DNA from: Eudromia elegans
Lineage: Eukaryota; Chordata; Aves; Tinamiformes; Tinamidae
Reading direction: 5' to 3'
Length of the DNA stretch: 64,000 bases
Assembly (NCBI GenBank): GCA_003342815.1
Contig: PTEX01000055.1
Location: forward strand, 1,054,001-1,118,000
Part shown: piece by piece, positions 14,601-25,620 of the stretch
How the letters are laid out: each line of letters begins with the position of its first letter
Position numbering within the stretch: position 1 is the first letter of the stretch
Notes under the pieces: generated by a model
Told to the model about the DNA's origin: nothing
Databases searched by the model: none
The model's input: the letters and a program-made list of their open reading frames with translations, nothing else
Program-made: the position numbers and the translations under genes

Positions 14601-17600
14601 TTTTTAATGTGACAGTATTGCAGGATTAGAAAACAGCGATTGGGCTGTTTCCACTACCCAAACCCCAAGAAATGCAGCTCACTCTTGGCACAAGCTACCA
14701 GAAAGCAGAAATTTGTTTTCAAGGACCATTCTTAAGTTAATGAAAACAGTATATAAAAGCATGCTTCTCGAGAGTTCAGAGGAACTTTTTCCACTTGCTG
14801 TTTGTCTCACTAAAGTTCCTCATGGGTAATATCAACATAACACTGGTTTAACTGATAAAAGGATCAGGTCTTTAATTCTTAATCTGTGATGCTGGTTTAA
14901 CAAGTTACACTGATTTTCTTACAGATAATGACTGAAAATTACAGCAACCTTTTGAAAACAAATGGAGCAATCAATGCATTTTCCCAGACACTATTAAGAT
15001 CGGAGAGCTGCCAAGAAGCTCTCTTCTATCAAACACCCCTTAAAATGAATTAGGGGGGAAATAGCCACAGCATCAAAAACAGACAGGAGCTTTCTTTGAC
15101 AACTGTTTTCCTTCATCCATAAAACAAAAGGCCCGAACCTCAATCATCTCTCTTGGGGAACTCAACAAGTACCTATTCACATGACTAAGATCTTGATGAC
15201 AGGATTAGATTCAAAAGCAGATTCCCTGGCTATCTGAGAAAGAGAATTCTTTCTCTTGACTGAATTTTACTCTGCAGCAGAAGATCCGCTATCTTTCCTA
15301 CTTAAACTACTCCAAAGGTTTTCTTGGAACACTGACCAGGAGAACACAGAAATGGCAGCATTACACCAGCATTATGCAGGGGCAAAGGACTCTTTGGCCA
15401 GAGTCTGTTGTCAATTAACAGTATTGAGTACTTTAAAGCCCATACAAGATTTGAAGTTATAACTAAGGTTAGTTAGGCTATCCAAATATGATAAGGACAA
15501 GACTTTTTTGAAAATGATAAGAAGGCAGAGAAGAGGCACAGAACCATTAATCACCTTGTCAAGGTTTATGTACCAAGTAGACTCCTTGGCATGCCAAAAA
15601 GACTAAGGTATCTGGCAACATCTGGGCTAAGATAATAAAATATCATACATACTAGAGGCAAGTCAGCATTATAAGAGGTTATTTTCAGCAAACGATATAT
15701 TTCAAGTCTATGCAAGGGTTCGCTCATGCTTACTCAATAATAGAGTGCTAATGTTGTTTAATATTTGGCTGAAAGTTACCAAGAGCCAAGCATATGAGGA
15801 TGATGCCAATTTCTGTGAATTATCCATGCAAGAAGCTGCTTCGGATGAGTTATGGAGACCAGGACAACGATGGCATGCTTAGGCCCAATTACAGCCCTTT
15901 CAATACTGCCTTTGAGAGAATTTTGGTTGCCATCAGAGTAACAAAGAAAACCACATTACATTTCATATCACAGAGTTCATTTTAACAATGCCTCTATATA
16001 TAGGGTATAGATGCGAAGCAATTTGCAGGAAGTCTTTGTGCTCTGTTCTTCCTGTTGCTGGGTGCCAAAGCACAAACTTGGCCGTGTGCGTGCCTTTCAG
16101 CGGAATATATACGCACATCCCCTCCAAACAAAGCAAAACTAAAGTCCAAAGAGTTATTGTCCTTTTGCCTTGCACTTAATTAGGGTTTGGATCGCCTCCC
16201 GCCAAGTGCAAGGAAGTCTGAAAAGTCTCATGTCAGTGGACCATTTGAGCTTACCTTAAGTCTTTTCCCTAAAGTTAGGGAAACGCAGGAATGTTTTGGG
16301 GTTATCCTGCGAATTTGTGCATTCCTGAACTGCATATTTTGTAGCACATTGAACTGCAAAGTCCTTTGCGTTATTTCAACAAAGGTGGAAAAACAAATGT
16401 CATCTACCAGCAAGTTTTAGGATTACCACTTCAGAGTTCCTACAAAACAGGGTTTTATTTACTTTCTCTTAGTCTCAGAGATAATTAGCATAACTGAGAG
16501 CAAACAGAAAAATAAAAAAGTTTTTGAAATGGTTAGAGTAAAGTAATGCTCAGAACTCCTGAAGGAGCAGCCTTTAGGGACTGCAGGACCAGCAGAGCTT
16601 CATACTGAGGGCAGCTTTTATTTGATGAGGATAAATGCCTTCAAGTTCAGCACTTCTATTCCAAGCTCCTGCAGAGATCCTCAGACAATGTGACTGGGTG
16701 AAATACAGTGTGTCTGAGAGGTGCAGAACACAAAGTTCACAAAGATGCCAGTGAAAGGCAAGTTGCTTCTTTCCAGCAAGCCAAGAATTGCTCCCCAGCT
16801 GTTCCCTGCCTTTTAATATATACTAATTAGTATTTTTCTCCAAAGCACAATAAACTGCAATTTGCTTGGGGAAAATAAAACAAAGAGCTGCATTAAGATA
16901 TTTATGACCTGAAGGATTCTGACATGAAGGAGTGTTTTCTACTTTCTATGTGTCCATTAATCTAACCAATTACTTGTGCTGCCAAAAAGGGCAAGGTAAC
17001 AAATACAGGCTAAAAACTAGGATCTGGTGTGGGGAGCATGGCTGAACAGCAAATTTACAAAAATATATATTGAGAATCTAAGCAGGATGTGGGTAAGACT
17101 GTCACAAAGATATTGGTGATCCCGCTAAATTGTCAGAAGTAACAGGGTAAACAACAGCAAACTCAGTCCAAAACAGGTATCTATATCATGTACTCACAGT
17201 CAATATTGATTTCACATCACCACAGACAATGTAACCTTCCTAGTCAAAGGTAACTAGGGCCATACATTTCTGTCATTTGGCACTCCTATATAAAAACAGA
17301 ACCCTTAGTATACTTTATTTTTAAAAAACCAAAGCACTCCACTGGATGATCTGGCTCGCTGCAAGGATACAGGCGGCACGTTAAACAACAGTATCTGCCT
17401 ATGTGCTCCTGACTAGAGCTTCTCAAATCCACCATAGAGGTGCTCTTGTGTTTATGACAGATGAAGCTGTGTACAGGACATAGAGGTGCTGTCTGAGGCA
17501 ACTGCACATTTGACATAGAGACAGGAGAGCCTGTTAGTCATGCCACTGGTCCTCAATGCCTGGCCGTACATCTTCAGAAGGGCCAGCATAAAAGCTCAGA

Positions 17601-20600
17601 AACCACCTATGCTACCAAAGGGCAAAATACTTACCCTGCATCCAAAACAGCTTTAGGTGAGAATCACTGAGGAGACGTGGGCCACACAATTAGTTTTGAA
17701 ATTTTAAATATTTAAGATTTCAATTGTTATCCATAATGTATTCTATAGTCAAGGAGGGAGCGTCATATCCACTAAACACAATTAAGAGCAGGAGCAACTC
17801 CACACTAAACAAGATGAGAATCCTTCGAGATTGCGCTGGAAAACACTATGGGTTTTTGACTATTCTTCCTGCATATATCCACGCCCTTTCACCTGACAAA
17901 TGCCAGCCACTGGCACAGGAAAAGCAAGCCTCACCAGATCTGCCTCGCCTTGCTCACTCTACACACCAGGAATGCCGAGAAAAGGCTGTTATGCAACTTG
18001 CTACAGCCACGTGGCCAGCTGACGGCAGAGCCAACTCCAGACCCAAGCTGCCAACTCCCCAAGCTACAGCCTTCAACACAAAGTCGTTACTTTTCAGCCT
18101 CCTTTATTTGCTTGCTTGTCCACGCTCGAGTTTCCCTTGCAGCAGCTTCTGAGAGGCCAGCTAATTGGAATGGGCCAGGGCACATCCCGCCAGCCTGCAA
18201 TCCCAACACTTCCACCAGTGGAATACAGGCCTGTGGGACGTCACCAACTGTCCCAACGGTGGGGATGCTTGCACGGTGGTGCCTCTCTCGGAGCATGCTC
18301 GGGTTGCCTGTGGAGCACTGGGCTCCTGAGCGCAGTGCTCCGCACGGCCTTGGGTAGACCCGAGCTCCACTGCCAGCTCTGGGTCGCTGCCACCCGGCTT
18401 CTCACTGTCAGAGAAGCAGGGATGGCACCAACCTCTTCCACGAGGGCATCGGAGAGCTGCCAGCACAAGACTGAAATGCGGTGTGCTCTTCACCTCATTG
18501 CAAGTCCAAAGGAATGAGTAATTTTTTCAAGCTTTCATGACAGCACCTTTGAAGGGCCATCTCCTTCCGCTAGGCCTTTTTTATATTTTTAATTAATATG
18601 AAATAGAACTTATTAGTATGCTTTAGGAATACTGATGAATGTTGAACAACAACAAAAAGGAGAGATCACCTGAATGACACTTTTTTAACCTTCAAGTATT
18701 ACATTGATTAGACTAGAGCATATGACCTTGTAGACAATTAATTATCTGAAATAAACCTCTTGCAAATTACATACAAATAAATTGACAATGTGCACGCAAG
18801 ATGTAGATCACTCTAAGACTGGGATATACAAGAAATGTTATTTTCTAGTGAAGGAAGCATTACAAACATAATGAATAAATATGAAACTGAAAGGAGAATG
18901 CAGTAGGTAGCTTCCAGACTTATGATTCAGGGAAAAGCAACTTCTGCCTTAGAGAGGTGACACCCAACCCTTAGAAAAGCGTATGTTTTACAGCTGAGAT
19001 GTGCCTGGCACAGTCACAGAAAAGTGAGATTCACCGTACAGTGAAAGGCTGAGCTTCACCCACACACAAACCCATCAGACATTCAAGCGCTAGGTATGAA
19101 CCCAAATAAACAGCAGCAACTGATTTACCTCAAATCAGCTGCCATTGTATTGCCCATCATTTTTTCACTCACCTCCAAGACATGTGTATTTAGGAGTGAC
19201 TTTGCTATGTGATGAATTCAGAACACTTCCCCCAAACTCCTCCATCCTAACTTACTCGAGGACTTCAGAGAATAAAAGCCTCTATCACTGGCACTGAGTT
19301 TGTCAAGTTCAACAATAAAAAGAAGTTTTGAATCCAAAAGAAATCTTTGAATAAACTTCAGTGGCCCTCATTGGAAGGGGCCACTTCCCAGCTTGAAGAC
19401 AAAAACAGTCAAATGCGATACAATTAATCAATGCACTTGTATTCTCAGGACCAGTGCTAGGTCAAAGTCATCAGAATCTTCCAGCAAAATCATTTGGAGG
19501 TACCTTGATTCAACAGCATTTGCCTAATTGGAAGGCAAACATGCAAGAATATTGTTGTTCCTAAGCATGCTGGTATGAGACAACAGGATTTTTATAAACT
19601 CTGCACTACTTAAGCATCAGATACATGAACACCTACTGGATTTCCCAAAAGATCTGTCCATCCTTAGGTACCCAATATCTTTCAAGAGTCTGGGGAAAAA
19701 AATTAAAAAGTGTGGGTGCAGTTTGGCAAACACAAGTTTAATCACCATATAAACCTACCTGCAGAACCACAGAAGACACTAAAGCTAGCTAAAGTCTTGC
19801 TAATCCTTGTCAAATCACCTATAACTTGATAGGGAAAAAAAATGTAAATGTTTCAAATGAAAATGGAGCCCACTGCACACAGAGAGTTTCCAGGCTGTCC
19901 AGAGTGCAAAGCATCATCTGCAAAATGATGTTCCCAAGCCCCGAAAAACACTGTAATGAGGCAAACTGCAATGTATGAAGAAAGGGATGATGTGGACAAA
20001 GGGTGAGAAGCAGGGTATAGGTTGACTCCCAAACCGTAGGTCTCCTTAAAAATAGAATAACTACAGGTGTAAGTTCATAACTGCTCATAGACATTTCTCT
20101 GACATTTTCTTTCCTAATCTTTAGCAACAGGTTTTAAGCCAGGTTTTCCACTTTTTTCTCTCAGGTACAAAGTCATCATAATGTCAACCGAATCTGTCCA
20201 GGTAGATCTTCACATTCATCTGGATTCTGCTGCAGAAGTGTGATTGAAATTTAACTTTCTTGATCAGATTAAAAGCAGATTTAGGATGTCACCTATTTGT
20301 CAGATGTTAACAAGAAATCATGCATGCACGCAAGATCAGTTTGCTGTCCCTGCCTGCAGCTCCTAACCTTCTGACAAGAAAAACCTCTCTCAGAAACCTT
20401 TACCTCTGATGACTACAAAGATGTGTTTTTCTCCAACTTAGAACTGGTTTATTGCCTTCCCCTGTTCCTGCTATTTATGCTATAGCAGGACCTCAAAAAG
20501 AACTGATTTCAGTGCTAAGCTCTAAGAGTACAAGACAGAGAGAGGGGCTGAAGGTGAAAGCAGAGCTGTTGAAGAGACTAAGTCCAGCAGAACAGCAAAT

Positions 20601-23556
20601 CACCAGCAAGACCATAACCCAGCCAACTCTCAACTATTTGCTCACTATGTTTGTTACACTGTTTTGCCTGGTTTCCAATACACAGATTATGCTCTTTTTC
20701 AAGATATCCAGTAAGGCCACTACCTTTTTCTTGCATGACTCAAGAGGGCTCTCTGCAGAACCTCCACCCTGGCCACAACTCACAGTTCTCCTCATTAATT
20801 CCCATCTCCTCTTTCCTTGACCTCACCTTGACCCTACCACTTCTCTACTCTGAAGCGCTGGAGGAGGAAGGGGGAAAAGACAGTAAGAAAATGAGAAAAT
20901 GAAGTGAGTCAGCAGTTTCTGGGAAGCACAAGAGCATTAGTCAGAGATGATCACAGCAGCCACCACACAGCACAGCTATGAAGGTGCCTAGGACCACCAG
21001 ACAGCAAACAGGTTCATGGATGAACCTCCCCAGACCCCTGAAACTGATTCGCTGGAGAAAGGCACCCCTCACCTAAGCCCTTTGGAAAAAAGCACTCCCA
21101 CAAGCTGAGTCCTGGCACTGAATGTAATGAAGCAGTCCCCATACTGCCCTCCGGTCACATTTTTACCATTTCCCTACAGTTTCCCTATGCCCACTGTATA
21201 CAGCTAAGTCTAATGAAACAAACACCAGACAAGACGGGTGCCGTGACTCATATTAACTTCCTTCTAATGAGGGAGGCCCATTGCTGTAGAAGCTGTTGCT
21301 GGTCAAGAACATGCATGACAAATGCCTTGTGGTCCTCCTGTTCAGCTGCTCCCTTATCAGGGAAAGGGAAATGCTAATGGCAGGAATAGTAACAACACTA
21401 GACAGGGAAGTATTCTTCCATATCGACCAGGGCACACCTGGTTTTCTAGAATTTATAGTCAATTATAGCAAGTTTTGCAAGGGGCATGGGTATGCATGTG
21501 CAACACAGACATGACTGACACTTGCACTGAGTTGAAGAGATTTCAAGGAGAATTCTTCTCAGGCTTCATCTTCCAGCACTACAATCAGGTTATATGACAG
21601 AAAGCAATAAAGCACCTCTTCTCGGCAACAGAGGCATGGGATTTCATCTATCACCTGCAGGAGAGCCCGTCTCCTGCAGAGAAGCTCCTTCTTCTCAGTA
21701 CACGAAGGCTGCTGAACTGCAAACAGCGCCCAGCCATCGCTCCAGGGGAGCGCGGCTCCAGGGGAGAGAAGGCAAACACTGCTCCGCCGCCCCAGGTTTG
21801 GGCTGAGCGGGGCACCGTGCTCCTGCTAGGCGACGCGGCGCAGGCACTGGCCCCTGCGCAGCTCCTCCACACTCCACCCGGCGCTCGCAGCTGCTTGTGC
21901 AACACCTGCTGAACACGTTCACCGGAGAGCCCCTCGGCTGCCCAGCGCACCGCTCTGCTCCTCGCAGGCCCTGCGCGGTGCCCGTCCTTCCACCTGGTCT
22001 CGGCCCTCTGTCCTCTGTACAATATCGGTACAATTTCCTCCTCAGGAACAGCTTGTGCAGGCCTTGTTGGGCAGATTATTAAGAAGACAAAGCAGAGCTC
22101 TGGCTATTATTAATGCAAACTCCAAAAAATGACTCAAATGCATCTTTATTTAAAGTTTTGCTGATAGCATTATGAAAAAAAAAAAAACACCATTAAATTG
22201 GAGAACATCAAGGAGATGGAGAAAGTTACGGGGCAGGAAGCGAGAGTGACAAGTTCCGAGCACAGCAACTAACCTCGCAGCCCACGCCGTGGGTCTCCGC
22301 ACAACGGAGGCCCTGGAGTATTCCGAGCAGCTTGCTGCGCGCTCCCATCCACAGCAGCAGCAGCTGAACAGCCACCACGCCACAAACCAGCGCCCGCGTC
22401 GTCCTGCAACTGCCTCCCTTGGCTGCTGCAGCACCAACCGCGCAGCCTTCGGCGGCTCCCTCCCTCCTCAGGGCGATCATCAGCACACGGGGAGGCTACG
22501 CTCGCCTCATACAACTCCCCGGGCCGCGGGCACTGCTGTTTCTAAAGCTAAACTTGTGGGATTTGTGTTTTTCCCTCTGCCTCTCACATCCTTCCACCTC
22601 TTGCAATAGGTTTCCAGCTCTCGCACAGCTGCAAGGCGGTTATCCCACACACACTCCTGCGTAGGGCACGTTCTTGGAGGTGCGTACACGGCGCTGAAAC
22701 ACGTGGAGCTCCCACAAAGGCACCGTGGAGAGACAGGGAGCAGGAGCCCCTACGTGACGCTGCTCAACCAGCAACACACCCTTCTCTTGCCATCCTTCTA
22801 GCTATAAAAGTGAGCATGCACTTGTTGAAAGGGCAATTTCTAGCTAAGCAACGCCCCAGAGTTTCCCCTGCACCAAACGGCATCACCCAAAACCCCCTAA
22901 ACCACTTCATGCCTTTAGGAAGCGACGGGTCAACGCGGGAGGCAACGGGGGAGATGAAGCGCCCGCCGGCCGGTCGCGGCTCCCCAGCGCAGCCGCCTCC
23001 CTCCCCGCCGGCCTCCTCCGAGGCCCGGGGCACCGCGGGGAGGCCGAGGCGCCCCCCGCGGCCCGCGCTCGGGCGGCGGCATCAGAAGGGCGCGCTGCGA
23101 AAACGGGCGGAGAGCGGCCGCAAACGGGCCAGCACTAACGGCTGTTTCCACGGCAACCCCGCCCGCGCCCTCCCCCCACCTCCTCAGGTCTATTGTGTGT
23201 GTGTGGAATAAAACAAAACGGAAGGGGGGGGGGGCGCGCGGCCGACTCCCCGTCCCCCTCCCCACGCGGGGGGCGCCGCGGGTGGGCACGGCCCGGCCCT
23301 CCCCGCGTTGCCATGGGGACGCCGGGGCGCGGCGGGAGGGCGGTTGCGGGGTGGGGGGGCGCGGGGCAGGGGCGCCCGGCGCCGCTCCCGACACGCGGCT
23401 CCTCCTCGCTGCCGTTATCGCGGCTAATAAATGAATCCCCAATTTCAAACCGCGAGCCGAGGGGGCCGCCAGAACGGAGAGGAGGGGAGGAGAAGGAGGG
23501 GGAGAGACAGAGGGAAAGAAAAGTTGCCCGCGGGCGCGGGGAGGGAGGGCACGTAC
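11675..23556 (-). other. AGPAT4: AGPAT4 intron 1
   Basis: This 11.9-kb interval separates the inferred exon 1 donor and the exon 2 acceptor. It is AT-rich except for a GC-rich patch at 18.0-18.46 kb and the CpG shore from about 21.7 kb. I see no clear exon or full transposable element. The assignment depends on the exon 1 donor at 23557 being used. Confidence 0.7.
23224..23234. repeat. Poly(G) run (G11) in the CpG island
   Basis: Eleven G in a row directly before GCGCGCGG. On the minus strand it is C11. It lies downstream of the inferred exon 1 donor. Confidence 0.9.
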
Positions 23557-23760
23557 CTGCGGCCGCCGGTCGCGCGCATGTGGCGGGCAGCGGCGGAGCG
23601 GAGCGGAGCGGAGCGGGGCCGTTCCGAGCGCCACGAGTTTGGCCGCGCCGGCAGGGAGGCGGCTCGGGCGGCGCCGCCAGGCTCCACCCGCCGGGCCGCC
23701 TCCCTCCTCCTCGTCTTCCTCCTCCTCCTGATCCCCGCCGCCATGTCGCTGGCTCCGGGC
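23557..23760 (-). other. AGPAT4: Inferred AGPAT4 exon 1 (leader exon)
   Basis: A strong donor, GGCCGCAG|GTACGT, is at 23557/23556 on the minus strand inside the CpG island. It is the best candidate to splice to the exon 2 acceptor at 11675. The upstream limit is a guess based on the YY1-like motif near 23744. The exon contains an ATG at 23744 that would open an upstream reading frame. No protein similarity is recognised. Confidence 0.55.
23594..23617. repeat. GGAGC pentamer tandem repeat in inferred AGPAT4 exon 1
   Basis: About four to five copies of GGAGC (CGGAG in phase) lie 37 bp from the donor, in the transcribed leader if the exon 1 model is right. Confidence 0.85.
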
Positions 23761-25369
23761 CGGCGGGACCCCGTCCCCGCTGCTCGAGGCGAGGGGCGGC
23801 CAGGCCCCCACGCGCAGTATCGGCCGTGGGGTAGAGCCACGGGCGGGAGCCAAAAGCCGCTTTCGCGAATGGGGAGTTGCCGGAGCCGAGTTCGCCAAAG
23901 GCGCAAGGCGCGGCGGTGGGAGCGTCTCCGCGGCCGGCTCCCAGGGCAGCGTTGTCCGGCCCGGCCGGCACGCCAGGGCGGCCTGGGCAGAGCCGGTGTC
24001 AGCTGGAGCCCTGCTGTGTCACCCGTCCCTGCCGGCATCGCTGCCACCCTCAGTGCGGGTTTCAGGGGCCACAGGCAAAAACTGCGGCCCGTAGGAATGG
24101 TATGAGGCATTAAGTAAATATTAGTGAGGATAGAGAGAGAACCTAAACCAGATTTTATAGACTAGTGCCTGGGGAACATAGGAGACAAGCCCATAGACCG
24201 GAACCAGACACATTTTAACACAGCTCCAGTAGGAGCCCAGGCGGGATTAATTGGAGCCGGCAGCCCCTGGGAGGTCAGGGGCTCGAGCGTGGCCCCTTGG
24301 GGCGCTGGGGACCTGGTGGGCTCTGCTGGTGCAGCGAGCGTGGCTGCTAGCTCCTTGATTCCCACAGACGGAGTGGGGAAAGCGACAGAGCCCTCGGGAT
24401 TTGACACCCTCTTTCCCTCTAGGTGTGAAGGAAGGAATCAAACTGATATCCCGAGGCAATGGACCGGCCACTGGGCTGCTCCATGAAGGGTGTTTTCTTA
24501 GGCGAGCTGTAAAAGACTGGCTCTCTTGCTACAGTTTAGAATAGGACTCAGGAATGGCACCTTGTGAATCCCTAAGCGAGGCATTTGATTCTGGACAGGA
24601 ACGGGATTAGCAGCATGGTAGTGTCTTAAACACTCCCTACCAGCTACTTTAAGCACCTTTGCACTGAGCGTAGTGATTTTTCAAATTTTATTTCAAGGCA
24701 TCTTCCTCAAGGCCTGGGCTTGACCAGTAGAGAGAAAAGTCCAAAAATGAGGCACCACCACAACGGGTAGTGCCTGAATCTGTTCTCTGATCCAGCTCTG
24801 AAACCCAGCTCCGCACAGCTGATTATTCTTTGTGTGTTCTTAATTCTCCGGAAAGCCAAAATGAGAATCTTGCTCAAGCAATCCTGCTTTCTTAGGTGTT
24901 AAGCTGTCACAGCTGTGGCTGAGCCTAACAAAAATGGTGTGTGCTTTACGCTTGAGAAAAATCTCCATTGGGAAATACATATTAGTTTTGGTACAGTACA
25001 TCTGTTTCTCAAAAGTCTCACTGGGAAAATGGAAACAACAAAACCCTTTTGTTTGAATTGGACTTTTGAATGTAAATTAATTGACTTTATGAAGGCGTTA
25101 GATAGAATGGTAATAAGTGAGACTGAAAAGCCTATAGCAAAAAATAATACTTCTGTATTAAGAGCAAGGTTTGCCTTAAGGCGCAGTAAGTGTCACAAAA
25201 GGTGCTACAAACAAGAAGATAGAACAGAATCAGATGAACTATCCCTTTCCTTACGCTGTTCCCTCCAGAGCACCGAATGGAGTATATTAAAATGTGTAAA
25301 CTTAATTAAAAACCCTGCCATATGGCCAGGGGCGGCCCAATTAGGCTTCCTCAGGCCTTAATCTTGGCG

Positions 25370-25620
25370 TTTCCATGTTCTGGCCACACGAGTTGGGCGC
25401 TTTTGCAGGAGCAGCGACAGGAAGCAGCGCCGAGGCGAGCCTCGGTCTAGACGCCGTGGTGGCCGGGGCCCCTCTGCGCCACCGCCGCCCAAGCTGCGGT
25501 TTTGACTCAGGGTTACGGCCCGAGAGGCGCCCTGGCTGCGCTCCGCGTCTGCAAGGGCAGAAACTGCCCTGCACGTGCGGTGAGGCAGCAGCGAGCAGCC
25601 ACCAACAAACCTGCACAGCC
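25370..25620. promoter_or_regulatory. Secondary CpG-rich patch upstream of AGPAT4
   Basis: About 250 bp with many CpGs sit in AT-rich flanks, 1.3 kb upstream of the main island. No exon is recognised. It could be an upstream regulatory element or a promoter of an antisense transcript. Confidence 0.4.

Larger units (their letters stand above)
22900..24090 (-). promoter_or_regulatory. AGPAT4: CpG-island promoter of AGPAT4
   Basis: About 1.2 kb of very GC-rich, CpG-dense sequence, by far the strongest in the window, sits upstream of AGPAT4 exon 2 and contains a consensus donor on the minus strand. No TATA box is obvious. The minus strand carries GACATGGCGGCGG at about 23747-23735, similar to the YY1 motif often found just downstream of a start site in island promoters. 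Low-complexity elements inside include a G11 run (23224-23234) and a GGAGC pentamer array (23594-23617). CpG-rich shoulders extend to about 21.7 kb. Transcription could be bidirectional. Confidence 0.8.

Noticed and set aside
18000..18460. Coding exon in a GC-rich patch of AGPAT4 intron 1
   Set aside because: Overlapping frames are open on both strands, without a conserved domain or a convincing splice-site pair.
22930..23971. Very long open frames on both strands across the CpG island (up to 322 codons)
   Set aside because: They overlap in several frames and both strands, are made of Pro/Arg/Ala/Gly, and reflect the lack of AT-rich stop codons in GC-rich DNA. No domain is recognisable.
11621..23971. 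N-terminally extended AGPAT4 through exon 1
   Set aside because: The AGPAT4 frame stays open across the exon 2 leader and, through the inferred splice, into exon 1. However, I see no ATG upstream in that frame, and the family N-terminus matches the ATG at 11621.
23743..24105. Plus-strand gene starting at GCCGCCATGTCG in the island
   Set aside because: The Kozak-like context is attractive, but the product is low-complexity Arg/Gly/Pro with no recognised family, and the same bases form a YY1-like motif on the other strand.
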